From an uncultured Chloroflexota bacterium (lineage in GTDB: Bacteria > Chloroflexota > Chloroflexia > Chloroflexales > Roseiflexaceae): a stretch of DNA of 41,588 nucleotides. Below, in pieces: positions 15,865 to 24,400 of this stretch. The stretch lies in NCBI GenBank assembly GCA_937876225.1, contig CALFIC010000161.1:1-41588 (forward strand), written 5' to 3'. Every line of letters starts with the position of its first letter. Positions within the stretch are counted from its first letter, which is position 1. The notes beneath the pieces are model-generated. The model was not told the DNA's origin, ran no database searches, and saw only the letters and a list, made by a program, of their open reading frames with translations. Position numbers and translations under genes: made by a program.

Positions 15865-16149
15865 TTAACGACTACGCCTTCGGCGTGACTGGCGGATTTT
15901 GCCACCGATTACCACTACCGTAGCAATCGCCGTCATTTGCAAAAGCGTACCAATCAATTCGCCGGCGTTGCCTTGACCACGGTGGCGCCCTTCGCCACCA
16001 TCACCATCACCACCAACTCGCAATCCAGGACCTCGACCTTCTGCAAAGTGCAAATCACCCAATTTGCCATGATCAATTGCATATTGGCCACACCAAGCAA
16101 TCGCACCCGCCACAATCACCACCATTAGCCCACGCAAAATTGCTTTCAT
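15865..16149 (-). CDS. Small two-helix membrane protein of unknown function
   Basis: 94 residues from the ATG at 16149 (GGAGC upstream). Hydrophobic segments at ~4-20 (LRGLMVVIVAGAIAW) and ~67-83 (LIGTLLQMTAIATVVVIGG) flank a soluble Gly/Asp/His-rich middle (EGRGPGLRVGGDGDGGEGRH) that could bind metal. The tail is RQSRRRRSR, strongly basic and so likely cytoplasmic. I do not recognise the family. It starts 11 nt behind the DUF4405 gene and ends at a terminator, so it is probably a partner of that haem-type membrane protein. Confidence 0.65.
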   Translation of the reverse strand: MKAILRGLMVVIVAGAIAWCGQYAIDHGKLGDLHFAEGRGPGLRVGGDGDGGEGRHRGQGNAGELIGTLLQMTAIATVVVIGGKIRQSRRRRSR

Positions 16150-16160
16150 TAATGATGCTC

Positions 16161-16625
16161 CTATTTGACCATGGTTCGTGATTGTCGACGAAACAAATTG
16201 ACAATCCAACGCCAATGCAAGGCTATATGCAATCCAATCAATACCACACTAATATTCGAAAACGCACGATGTAAGCCGCGCCACGCCATCGAGCCATGGA
16301 TATCGATACCCAGTGCAGGCATAGCATCCCGCGAAATAGCGATGCCACTATAAATCAACAATGTCACAACCACAAACAACAATGTGTTTAGCACAAAACT
16401 AAATCGGCCCGACGCACCTAGTTTGCGCATAAAACTCAGCCCGACAGTGGTAATCCACTGCCAATGAATAACCACGTGGATTACAATCACCGCTGCAAAT
16501 GCTAAACTCAACCATTCATGGAGGGCAATCCCTGTAAATCGTGGTGCAGTAGCTACGACAAAAGCCACAAAAATAGCGGTATCAATGACCACATTCCACG
16601 CATTCCGTTTGCGTACATCCGACAT
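16161..16625 (-). CDS. DUF4405 membrane protein, cytochrome-b-like four-helix bundle
   Basis: 154 residues from the ATG at 16625 (AAAGGA upstream). Four hydrophobic helices are visible. His residues lie where haem-binding four-helix proteins hold them: HEWLSLAFAAVIVIHVVIHW in the second helix, then HGSMAWRGLHRAFSNISVV and LIGLHIALHWRW in the last two. This is the DUF4405 pattern, related to formate-dehydrogenase/cytochrome b561-type subunits. An electron-transfer role in the membrane is therefore plausible but unproven. It forms a two-gene unit with the small membrane protein at 15865. Confidence 0.8.
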   Translation of the reverse strand: MSDVRKRNAWNVVIDTAIFVAFVVATAPRFTGIALHEWLSLAFAAVIVIHVVIHWQWITTVGLSFMRKLGASGRFSFVLNTLLFVVVTLLIYSGIAISRDAMPALGIDIHGSMAWRGLHRAFSNISVVLIGLHIALHWRWIVNLFRRQSRTMVK

Positions 16626-16717
16626 GTAAATTCCTTTGATCATCACGAATCAGCATTATCATAGCACTGGTATTTCTTACATTGACAACGCATATGATTT
16701 TCTCATCGTTTTTTCAT

Positions 16718-16754
16718 CAAAAAATCCCCCACCGATACAATCATCGTGGGGGAT
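16718..16754 (-). terminator. Terminator of the MerR gene
   Basis: ATCCCCCACCGAT with ATCGTGGGGGAT forms a 12-bp stem with one bulged base. On the minus strand the stem runs into TTTTTTGATG. Confidence 0.85.
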
Positions 16755-16776
16755 GAAACACCATTAATTTGCGAAA

Positions 16777-17436
16777 TTATCGTTTACGAAGCGAGGCCAA
16801 AATGCGCCGAATTTCGCCGGCTTCTTGCATCCCATCTTCGCGCACATGGAGTTCCATACTTGGGCTAATCACAATCCGATGCCACACATCGCTCGTTGTC
16901 GTCGCTGGTTGAGTCGGTTGACTCTGACGAACAAACCCACGATTACTTTGCATGGTAAATGTTGGCTTGAGCGTTTCTTCGTGCACGGTATTACTCAAAA
17001 AATCAAAATCAGATTCATTGAGTGATTTGGCACTAAGATCATTTTCGACTGGCGCAAACGCACGTAACTGGTGGCGCATTGACGCTACCGGTGCTAATTG
17101 TTGTGCCGCAATAACATGTGCGGCAGTCGCACTCTCGATTCCTTCGGCATCGTTGAACCGTGCATCAATCGCTGCCGGCACAGGGCCGGCGAGGCGCTCA
17201 AGCTCAGATTCACTCATGGACGCCATTTGGTCACGAATCACTCGCAATGGCAGAAAGCGCTCTTTGAGTGTTCTGGCAGCATTCAGTTGCAGGTAGTGTC
17301 TGCGCGTATACCGCGCATAGCGATCACGACCAGCAGGCTCATCAAGGACACCTTCATCGGTATAAAATCGAATTGTGCGTACCGTAACATTTGCCATTTT
17401 GGATAATTCGTTTATTGTTACACCATCTTTGTTCAT
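16777..17436 (-). CDS. MerR-family transcriptional regulator
   Basis: 219 residues. The MerR winged helix is at the N-terminus: TINELSKMANVTVRTIRFYTDEGVLDEP, then the wing GRDRYARYTRRHYLQLNAARTLKERFLPLRVIRDQM. The ~120-residue C-terminal part lacks the Cys metal site of metal-sensing MerR proteins. It ends in a conserved-looking WHRIVISPSMELHVREDG block and a basic helix AGEIRRILASLRKR. That block might bind a ligand or mediate protein contacts. Such tails occur on MerR-type regulators in Chloroflexota and Actinobacteria; the effector is unknown. It has its own near-consensus promoter and terminator, so it is monocistronic. Confidence 0.9.
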   Translation of the reverse strand: MNKDGVTINELSKMANVTVRTIRFYTDEGVLDEPAGRDRYARYTRRHYLQLNAARTLKERFLPLRVIRDQMASMSESELERLAGPVPAAIDARFNDAEGIESATAAHVIAAQQLAPVASMRHQLRAFAPVENDLSAKSLNESDFDFLSNTVHEETLKPTFTMQSNRGFVRQSQPTQPATTTSDVWHRIVISPSMELHVREDGMQEAGEIRRILASLRKR

Positions 17437-17445
17437 TGAGCACTC

Positions 17446-17502
17446 CTTACAGTATTACCGAAAACTTACAGCAATAGTACAGACTCCTACGCCATTTGTC
17501 AA
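17446..17502 (-). promoter_or_regulatory. Near-consensus promoter and direct repeats before merR-type gene
   Basis: On the minus strand TTGACA (17497-17502) is spaced by 17 nt from TACTAT (17474-17479). A heptamer CTTACAG occurs twice on the plus strand (17446-17452 and 17465-17471), starts 19 nt apart, just downstream of the -10. It is a candidate operator for autoregulation. Confidence 0.72.
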
Positions 17503-17542
17503 AGAAGCGCACATAACAGTAGATGGTCAGCACTATAACCTA

Positions 17543-18304
17543 TTACAACGACGTTGTAGTATCAGCAGAAGTTCCCGACATCACCACATCTTCACCAGTA
17601 CGACGTAACGCAATCATTGCAGATTCTACATGTAACGCCATTGCTGATTCCGCAAGGGTACTATTTTGAGTTATTACCGCTTCCACGAGTTGTTTGTGCA
17701 TTTCGTGTACTTCGTCTAATTCAGCGCGATTGCGCCGATGTTGGAGGCCTGCAAGGCTCACTTGGCGCAAGGCATCGCCGAGTGATTCTACAAAATAATA
17801 TATCATCTGGTTTTGGCTTGCTGCGGCAAATTGTAAATGCAACTGTGCATCAAGTTCGCTATATAACTGTAAATCATAGCGCGCATCCCACATCCCATCC
17901 AACAATACATGTAATTTGGCAATATGATCCGTCGTACGCCGTTGGGCAGCCAACGATATTGATTGAACTTCAATACCGCGCCGCACTTCAAGTAATTCAC
18001 GCACAGTGACTGCGTTGAGTTGCGTAGCCCGCTCAAAAAAATGCACCAATGCGGTAGCAGTTACCGGACTAATGATGGCATTGCGCCCATTGGCAATTGT
18101 TAGCATGCCACGCCCCACTAATGTGCGTAACGCTTCACGCACCACCGGGCGACTGACACCCAGTGTCTCAGCCAACCGCATTTCTGACGGCAATGTGTCA
18201 CCGGGTTGCAATTGCCGGCTTAATACATATGATTGCACCCGATCAACGGTTTGTTCTACTAACGTGATTTTAGCGATTTTACGCAATGACCCATGTTCTT
18301 GCAC
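17543..18304 (-). CDS. GntR/FadR-family transcriptional regulator (FCD domain)
   Basis: 253 residues from a GTG at 18304, with AGGAAAG 6 nt upstream. The N-terminal GntR winged helix reads VQSYVLSRQLQPGDTLPSEMRLAETLGVSRPVVREALRTLVGRGMLTI. The C-terminal all-helical FCD ligand domain has VRELLEVRRGIEVQSISLAA, ELDAQLHLQFAAASQN and EVHEMHKQLVEAV. The Asp and His residues at DAQLH, HEMH and MALH match the metal-binding site of such domains. Ligands in this family are usually small carboxylic acids. Divergent from the unknown gene at 18397, with a perfect palindrome between them. Confidence 0.93.
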   Translation of the reverse strand: MQEHGSLRKIAKITLVEQTVDRVQSYVLSRQLQPGDTLPSEMRLAETLGVSRPVVREALRTLVGRGMLTIANGRNAIISPVTATALVHFFERATQLNAVTVRELLEVRRGIEVQSISLAAQRRTTDHIAKLHVLLDGMWDARYDLQLYSELDAQLHLQFAAASQNQMIYYFVESLGDALRQVSLAGLQHRRNRAELDEVHEMHKQLVEAVITQNSTLAESAMALHVESAMIALRRTGEDVVMSGTSADTTTSL

Positions 18305-18333
18305 AGTAATCTTTCCTCATGTATACTGTTCAC

Positions 18334-18350
18334 AACCTATCATATAGGTT
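18334..18350. promoter_or_regulatory. Palindromic operator candidate between GntR gene and the unknown gene
   Basis: AACCTATCATATAGGTT is a 7-bp inverted repeat with a 3-nt centre (CAT). It lies 30 nt before the GntR start and 47 nt before the divergent start, where an autoregulatory GntR/FCD site would be expected. No second copy was noticed in the window. Confidence 0.5.
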
Positions 18351-18396
18351 TACAGGTTTCCGGACTAAAATAGGGAATATCACCACTGAGGCAGTT

Positions 18397-18984
18397 ATGT
18401 CCACTTCATGTTGGGAGACCAACGAGCATCATATCACCGTAACAATTGATTGCACAGCGCAAGATATCATTGTCAACTTGACCCATGGACAACAACACGC
18501 AACGCCTATTTGGCAGATACAATCGTCAGTCACAGATTGTGGCACATTATTACAGCGGATTAACAACAGTTTAGCACAAGTCCAACAAATTGATACTATT
18601 GTCCATACAATCCAAACAGACTGTAGCGCACTTAGTTGGCAATTTGGGATTCAATTATGTACATTGTTGCCGTTGCCATTAATGATTCCAAATTCACTTT
18701 CGTATGTCGCTTGTATCAGCGAACAGCATGTCGATAGCCACGAAATAGAAACGTACTTCCGCAAACAATCATTGATTTGGGCACATCAACGGGTACGTAT
18801 CAACGCTATCCGCCAAAAAAACGCCACCCCAATTCCACTCAGTACCATGCAGTTTTTGATGGGAGGGTCATCACGCATACTGACCGGTGCATTGTTCCTT
18901 GCTGATGGCCAAATGTTGATGGGAGGGCATCCCACCGCCGAACGCATCATGGCACACCAGTTTGTCATCAATCAGGTTGAGTAA
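18397..18984 (+). CDS. Protein of unknown function, divergent from GntR regulator
   Basis: 195 residues from the ATG at 18397, which has a modest GAGG upstream; the frame could also open at 18319. No signal peptide or membrane segment. It has six Cys spread over the first ~120 residues. A near-repeat lies in the C-terminal part: MQFLMGGSSRILTG and GQMLMGGHPTAER, about 30 residues apart. I do not recognise the family. It may be the target of the adjacent GntR/FCD regulator, with which it shares a 92-nt spacer holding a palindrome. Confidence 0.65.
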   Translation: MSTSCWETNEHHITVTIDCTAQDIIVNLTHGQQHATPIWQIQSSVTDCGTLLQRINNSLAQVQQIDTIVHTIQTDCSALSWQFGIQLCTLLPLPLMIPNSLSYVACISEQHVDSHEIETYFRKQSLIWAHQRVRINAIRQKNATPIPLSTMQFLMGGSSRILTGALFLADGQMLMGGHPTAERIMAHQFVINQVE

Positions 18985-19051
18985 ACTCACTGTACCATCG
19001 CAACACGATATCGCATCCCCCAGAAGACACAAAAAAATCCTCGTAATCACG

Positions 19052-19057
19052 TATAAT
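19052..19057 (+). promoter_or_regulatory. -10 element of the DUF554 gene
   Basis: A consensus TATAAT lies 31 nt before the ATG at 19089. No clear -35 is seen at the right distance. GAGGAG at 19077-19082 is the ribosome site. Confidence 0.45.
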
Positions 19058-19088
19058 CAACACACACAAAATTCACGAGGAGCGCACA

Positions 19089-19838
19089 ATGAGTTTATCA
19101 TTATGGCAACACACCAATGGCAGCGTACTCAACGCTATCGGGGTAGTGGTTGGGGCATTAATCGGGCTTTTTTTTCGAAACTCCTTACCACCACGGATTG
19201 CCAACACCGTCCAATCTGCAATCGGGCTCACTACATTGTTTTTGGGGATGCGGATTGCCTGGGGACTCAGTGACATTTCGATTCACGGTGTAGCTGGGAT
19301 TGTGATTGCATTAGTTGCAGTCACCGTCGGCGGTGGTATCGGTGAAGCACTCAATCTCGATGCCCGACTCGGCGCGCTCGCCACTAGCGTGCAGCAGCGC
19401 TTGGGCCAAAGCAACGACCAACGCTTTAGCGAAGGACTGTTTGCCGCATTCCTAATCTTTTGTGTGGGACCTGTCACTATTTTGGGGAGTATCGACAATG
19501 GATTACGGGGTGACAATCAACTTTTGATTATCAAAACCGTCCTCGACACCATTACCGCTGCTGCCCTTGCCAGTAGTTATGGGTTGGGTGTGCTGGTGTC
19601 TGCAGTACCGTTATTGTTGTTCCAAGGGGGGATTTCACTGGCAGCCGGGAGTCTGGCCCAACTTGTCCCTGACCCAACCCACAACCCTACGGTCCTGATT
19701 GCCACGTGTACCGGGGGGATTATTTTGTTGGGGTTAGGCTTAAATCTCCTCGACATCACCAAGCTACGTATCGCCGCGCTACTACCGGCATTATTACTCG
19801 GGCCGTTGTTTGTCTGGGCCTTACAGACATTTTTGTAG
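19089..19838 (+). CDS. DUF554 (YdfK-like) inner-membrane protein
   Basis: 249 residues with six to seven hydrophobic helices. Family marks: NGSVLNAIGVVVGALIGLFF at the N-terminus, VGGGIGEALNLDARLGAL, FCVGPVTILGSIDNGLRGD, ITAAALASSYGLGVLVSAVPLLLFQGGISL and the C-terminal LDITKLRIAALLPALLLGPL. The family is widespread in bacteria and its function is not established; transport has been suggested for it. Monocistronic between a TATAAT element and a strong terminator. Confidence 0.93.
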   Translation: MSLSLWQHTNGSVLNAIGVVVGALIGLFFRNSLPPRIANTVQSAIGLTTLFLGMRIAWGLSDISIHGVAGIVIALVAVTVGGGIGEALNLDARLGALATSVQQRLGQSNDQRFSEGLFAAFLIFCVGPVTILGSIDNGLRGDNQLLIIKTVLDTITAAALASSYGLGVLVSAVPLLLFQGGISLAAGSLAQLVPDPTHNPTVLIATCTGGIILLGLGLNLLDITKLRIAALLPALLLGPLFVWALQTFL

Positions 19839-19847
19839 GCTACATAG

Positions 19848-19894
19848 CAAAATCCCCGTGCGGTGCAGATGCGCCACACGGGGATTTTGTTTTG
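19848..19894. terminator. Bidirectional terminator between DUF554 and ALDH genes
   Basis: CAAAATCCCCGTG pairs with CACGGGGATTTTG and the stem continues inside as GGTGC with GCGCC. A T-run follows on the plus strand and the matching A-run serves the convergent gene. Confidence 0.9.
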
Positions 19895-19901
19895 GCCATG
19901 A

Positions 19902-21431
19902 TTAATCGCCGAACTGAATGCCTTGGGCCAATGGCAAGCTATTGCCCCAATTGATGGTATTGGTCTGGCGGCGCATATAGGCCCGCCATGCGTCACTGCC
20001 GCTTTCACGACCGCCGCCGGTTTCTTTTTCGCCACCAAATGCGCCACCGATTTCAGCACCGCTAGTGCCAATATTGACGTTGGCAATGCCACAATCACTA
20101 CCGCCATGTGACAAGAACAATTCGGCTTCGCGCATGCTATCAGTAAAAATAGCACTGCTCAAGCCTTGGGCTACGTCGTTGTGCATGGCAATTGCTTGCT
20201 CGATGGTCGAGTAGCTCATGATATACAAAATCGGCGCAAAGGTTTCTTCGCAGACGACGTCGATTTGGGTGGGCATACGTACAATCGTTGGCTCGACAAA
20301 GTTGGCACCGATGTCGGGGCGGGCTTTGCCGCCCACGAGTACTTGACCACCACCGGCCTGAGCCCGTTCGATGGCCGCCATCATCGACGTCACCGCCGCG
20401 GTGGTTGCCAATGGTCCCACCAAGGTACCAGCGTCGAGAGGATTCCCAATCGGCACGCTGGCGTAGGCTTTGACGAGGCGTTGGCACAAGGCGTCGACCA
20501 CACTTTCGTGGACAATCAAGCGCCGGGTGGTGGTACAGCGCTGGCCAGCGGTCCCCACAGCACCAAACAACACCGCACGCACCGTCATGTCGAGGTCGGC
20601 ATTGGCGGTAACGATGATGGCGTTGTTGCCACCCAGCTCAAGGATCGATTTGCCAAAGCGCCCAGCGACGGTTTGGGCCACTTTGCGCCCGGTACGCGTG
20701 CTACCGGTAAATGAAATCAACGGCAAGCGAGTGTCTTCGGACATGCGTTGGCCAATTACCGCACCGTTACCGACCGCCAACGTAAAGACACCGGTCACGC
20801 CGTGTGCAGTCATGACGCGATTGGCGAGGTGTTGTACGGCCACAGCGGTCAACGGCACGAGCTCAGATGGCTTCCAGACGTTGGTATCGCCACATACCGC
20901 AGCGATGGCGGCGTTCCAGCTCCAGACTGCCACCGGGAAATTGAAGGCCGAGATGATACCAATGGGGCCGAGGGGGTGCCATTGTTCGTACATGCGATGC
21001 TGTGGACGCTCACTGTGCATAGTCAAACCATACAATTGGCGGCTAAGACCCACCGCAAAATCACAGATGTCGATCATTTCTTGGACTTCGCCCAATCCTT
21101 CGGGGCGAATTTTGCCCATTTCGAGGGCGACGAGTTCACCCAAGGGTTCTTTGTATTCACGGAGCAAATTCCCCAAATCGCGAATCATTTCGCCACGTTT
21201 GGGAGCCGGCACATTGCGCCACGTGGTGAATGCGGCTTGGGCGGCAGCGACAGTGGCGTCGTAGCTGGCTATATCGGCTGATTGGACATAGGCGATGACT
21301 TCGCCGGTGGCTGGGTCATAGCTGGGAATCCACTCGCCACTAGTTTGGAGCCATTCGGGGCCACTACAGGTACCGAGATTGCGTTCGCTGAGATTGAGGG
21401 CACGCAACAGTGCTTCAGTTCGGGCAGACAT
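19902..21431 (-). CDS. Aldehyde dehydrogenase, ALDH7 (antiquitin / piperideine-6-carboxylate dehydrogenase) type
   Basis: 509 residues from the ATG at 21431, which has AAAGGAG at the right distance. The open frame runs further upstream but that part overlaps the next gene and is not protein-like. Catalytic features: the Glu in LELGGNNAI and the nucleophilic Cys in GTAGQRCTTTRR. ALDH7 signatures are MHSERPQHRMYEQWHPLGP, AFNFPVAVWSWNAAIA and FGGEKETGGGRESGSDAWRAYMRRQT. The family oxidises alpha-aminoadipic semialdehyde in lysine breakdown, or related aldehydes, with NAD. No other lysine-degradation gene is adjacent. It is 46 nt downstream of the 926-residue gene on the same strand, but the strong site suggests independent translation. 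Confidence 0.93.
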   Translation of the reverse strand: MSARTEALLRALNLSERNLGTCSGPEWLQTSGEWIPSYDPATGEVIAYVQSADIASYDATVAAAQAAFTTWRNVPAPKRGEMIRDLGNLLREYKEPLGELVALEMGKIRPEGLGEVQEMIDICDFAVGLSRQLYGLTMHSERPQHRMYEQWHPLGPIGIISAFNFPVAVWSWNAAIAAVCGDTNVWKPSELVPLTAVAVQHLANRVMTAHGVTGVFTLAVGNGAVIGQRMSEDTRLPLISFTGSTRTGRKVAQTVAGRFGKSILELGGNNAIIVTANADLDMTVRAVLFGAVGTAGQRCTTTRRLIVHESVVDALCQRLVKAYASVPIGNPLDAGTLVGPLATTAAVTSMMAAIERAQAGGGQVLVGGKARPDIGANFVEPTIVRMPTQIDVVCEETFAPILYIMSYSTIEQAIAMHNDVAQGLSSAIFTDSMREAELFLSHGGSDCGIANVNIGTSGAEIGGAFGGEKETGGGRESGSDAWRAYMRRQTNTINWGNSLPLAQGIQFGD

Positions 21432-21477
21432 GGTTACTCCTTTGATACGGGTATCACCATGGTATTGTACGAGTTTT

Positions 21478-24258
21478 TTAGCGCAATTGGAATGATTCCA
21501 CTGCAGATACGATGTCGCTATATATTTTGCCTTGGCCTTTGCCCGTTGAGGCGCGCCAATTGGTGGCAGCTTTGCGGATTTGGCGCCCAAACAAGGTACG
21601 CACATAGGGGCTGAGGATAACCAAATCGACGGTGGGGATGCGGCGTTCGATGCGGGCAGCCTCGTCACCCCAATTGGAGCGCCAGCCTATCAATTCCCAC
21701 TCCACGTGAATATGGGGATGCGTGTTGGCGAGTTTGACCACAATTTCATCTTTAAAACTTTGCTGGGTTTCGTTGCCACCCACATACAAAACCCGGCAAG
21801 GTTCTGTGGCACGCCGTGTGCGCGCCCCTGGACCTTGGACGATTTGGGTATATTGGGAGATAGCGCTGTAATGGAGTTGCTCAAGCCAGGCATAAATGGC
21901 TTGGGCTTGGGGGATTTCTTGGCGTCCGAGGAAGATATTGAGGAGTTGCACCAACAACGAAATCGCTTCTTCGCTTTGTCCTGACATGAACAGCAGCTGT
22001 GCCCGCAAATAGAGTACGTCTGTTTCATCCCACAAACGCAAAATATCGTCGCTATATTCGATAAACAATTGGTTGACCAACGGCGCATAATCACTATAGC
22101 TCGTACTATGCATTTCGAATAATTCCAGGACGAAATCAGCAGCATCACCATGTTGATTGGCCAATACAATTTGCCAGGCATTGGTGAGATGATCATATTT
22201 TTCGGCACGACTCAAGCTGTTATATTTGGTTGAGCCAAAAAAGTAGCGGCGCCAGATTTCATTGGGTTGTTCAAATACTTCTGCGATGCTACAGAGATCA
22301 TAGATATCGACATCGCGGTAATTAAACAAATGGATCATGATGACCCGACCCGTTTCGGGATGCACTTTGTTGACATCACGGAATATGTTGAGCCAATGTT
22401 TTAATGGAAAAAAGATCTGTGAGCGAAACACGACTTCTAATTCATCTCGAAACAGAGAAATTTCGCTGAGCTGTATTTGTTGGGACCAGGTACGAATTTT
22501 GAGGAACAACAACCAATCGTACAAATCACGCACTTTGTAGGCGCTCAATTGGCGTTCCATCCCGATTTGAGCCATACGGAAAGAATCGAGCGCCATGAGA
22601 TAATCGCCATCGCCAAACGCCAATAACCCCAAGACAAATTGCGCGTTGGTATCATCACCTACACCCGATTGCACACCCCGTTCGAAATGGTCGCGTTGGC
22701 CGCGAATGGCGGGGATGATGACTTTGAAGTCATGATTATCACTAGGCAACAACGCATCAAGCCCAGGGAAATTCGCAAGTGCCATACCGATATCGGCGTG
22801 GGTCTGTGCGATTTCGCTGAACTCGGGCATTGCGATGGCTTGTTGAAATAATTCGCTGGCTTGGTGAAATTGTTTTTTGCGACGAAAATACTGACCACGT
22901 TTGCGCAAACACCGGCCATACAAATTACCGCGTTGCCCTGCATCATCAAGTTGGGTAATCAGGAGTTGCAAAATACGATCTGCTTGGGGTAATTGAGTGC
23001 CATTACGCACCAAATCGGCCGCCACTTGATAAATTACCATGGCCACACTATCGGGGTGCTCCGCATGGGTCAAATAGGGCACGCTACTATGCGCCATGAT
23101 ATCAGCGATATCATCATAGGCGCGGTAGGCAATCAATGCAGGCAACAACGTGTACAGCACTTGTAAATCAGTTGGCGGAATGTTCTTGAGTAAAAGTTGC
23201 CATAGCGGTGCATTCCGTTCGATGACGCCAGCCACAGCATCACCATTATCACGATGACTTCCCATCACAAAGCCAAAAAACGCCCAGGCTTGGCCAATTT
23301 GGGTTTGTTGTTTTTCGATGGTGAATTTGGTCGTTGATAATCCTTGATAATAGCCAATATGATAAAAATAGGGCACCGAATTACTATTGAGGCGCAATAA
23401 TTCCTGCAAAGCCTCGCGCATCGATTCGTGTGATAAAGCCCCTTTGATATGGGCACAACAATCTTCGATGGCTCGATTAATCAAATATTGAAGCGCCCCA
23501 AAACTTGCGGGAACGGTGACGAGGGCTGGTGGGGTGGGTGGCATCACGGGCCGTGGCGGAAGTGGTTTGGCCGGAGCCGGAGCGACAACCGGACGGAGCG
23601 GCGATGTCCGTACCAGATCTTGTGGGGGAGCAACAGGCACGTTTATGACGGGATCTGGAATCACCGGTATCAGAATTTCTGGGATACTCCGTACAGATTC
23701 AGGGATCGCACTGCGATCACGGTACCACGTCAAATGGGCCTGCCAAATCGCTTCATAGCGCTCGTCAGCAAATGCCTGATCACGTCCTTCGCAATCCGCA
23801 AACATGGCAAACATAAACATACAGGCGAGTGGTGGTAATGCCTGTGTCGCCAAATAATCGACAACGCGCAGATACCATTCCAACGGATATTTCCCCTGAA
23901 CAGGTTCTGGTTGGTCGCCATTGGCAATGATTTGAATTTCACTAAACATCGTTGCGTGCATAATTGTCAAATAACGACGACAAATATCATGCATAATCAG
24001 TATCTGTGATTCACTCAACAGCACGACACGATCAATGCGCCAATCAAGGGGCTTTTCGCTGATTGATTTTTGGCGGAAATTTAGTTTTTTGGCTAATAGA
24101 TCATCATATGCATGTATTTTGGTGCGTTTATCGATGAGTTCTTTATTTGAAAAAAGCTGCTTGACCAAGCTACGCCGAATCGGCACATCTAGGGTATCCC
24201 AATATATTTTGATGGCATTAGGAAGCCCGATTGTATCACGAAGTGGTAAAAATGTCAT
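21478..24258 (-). CDS. Large protein of unknown function: helical repeats plus C-terminal Rossmann-like domain
   Basis: 926 residues without signal or membrane segment. Residues ~1-190 are helical. About 195-255 is a Pro-rich linker (VIPDPVINVPVAPPQ, PAPAKPLPPRPVMPPTPP). About 260-800 look like degenerate TPR-type helical repeats, for example RKRGQYFRRKKQFHQASELFQQAI, AQFVLGLLAFGDGDYLMALDSFRMAQ and LLFMSGQSEEAISLLVQLLN. Residues 821-926 form an alpha/beta unit beginning CRVLYVGGNETQQ and containing TVDLVILSPYVRTLFGRQIRKAA. This vaguely resembles DUF2325-type domains, but I cannot confirm it. The layout (helical scaffold, linker, nucleotide-binding-like tail) recalls sensor or conflict-system proteins. 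It has its own promoter. Function unknown. Confidence 0.8.
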   Translation of the reverse strand: MTFLPLRDTIGLPNAIKIYWDTLDVPIRRSLVKQLFSNKELIDKRTKIHAYDDLLAKKLNFRQKSISEKPLDWRIDRVVLLSESQILIMHDICRRYLTIMHATMFSEIQIIANGDQPEPVQGKYPLEWYLRVVDYLATQALPPLACMFMFAMFADCEGRDQAFADERYEAIWQAHLTWYRDRSAIPESVRSIPEILIPVIPDPVINVPVAPPQDLVRTSPLRPVVAPAPAKPLPPRPVMPPTPPALVTVPASFGALQYLINRAIEDCCAHIKGALSHESMREALQELLRLNSNSVPYFYHIGYYQGLSTTKFTIEKQQTQIGQAWAFFGFVMGSHRDNGDAVAGVIERNAPLWQLLLKNIPPTDLQVLYTLLPALIAYRAYDDIADIMAHSSVPYLTHAEHPDSVAMVIYQVAADLVRNGTQLPQADRILQLLITQLDDAGQRGNLYGRCLRKRGQYFRRKKQFHQASELFQQAIAMPEFSEIAQTHADIGMALANFPGLDALLPSDNHDFKVIIPAIRGQRDHFERGVQSGVGDDTNAQFVLGLLAFGDGDYLMALDSFRMAQIGMERQLSAYKVRDLYDWLLFLKIRTWSQQIQLSEISLFRDELEVVFRSQIFFPLKHWLNIFRDVNKVHPETGRVIMIHLFNYRDVDIYDLCSIAEVFEQPNEIWRRYFFGSTKYNSLSRAEKYDHLTNAWQIVLANQHGDAADFVLELFEMHSTSYSDYAPLVNQLFIEYSDDILRLWDETDVLYLRAQLLFMSGQSEEAISLLVQLLNIFLGRQEIPQAQAIYAWLEQLHYSAISQYTQIVQGPGARTRRATEPCRVLYVGGNETQQSFKDEIVVKLANTHPHIHVEWELIGWRSNWGDEAARIERRIPTVDLVILSPYVRTLFGRQIRKAATNWRASTGKGQGKIYSDIVSAVESFQLR

Positions 24259-24301
24259 GATAACCTCGATTTCTAAAAGAATAACGCAAAGATTAGCGTA
24301 A

Positions 24302-24332
24302 ATTATATCATACCGTACCGTAATTATGACAA
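24302..24332 (-). promoter_or_regulatory. Promoter of the 926-residue protein gene
   Basis: On the minus strand an extended consensus -10, TGATATAAT (core 24302-24307), lies 43 nt before the start. TTGTCA (24327-24332) stands 19 nt upstream as a -35 of suboptimal spacing. Confidence 0.6.
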
Positions 24333-24400
24333 TTACTCGTTATAAATACCATATACTAACATCATATTGTCGGGCAAATCTTACAATTACAGAGGCTTCC

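Noticed and set aside
21432..21668. N-terminal extension of the aldehyde dehydrogenase frame by 79 codons
   Set aside because: It overlaps the end of the 926-residue gene on the same strand, reads like non-protein sequence, and a perfect AAAGGAG-ATG exists at 21431.
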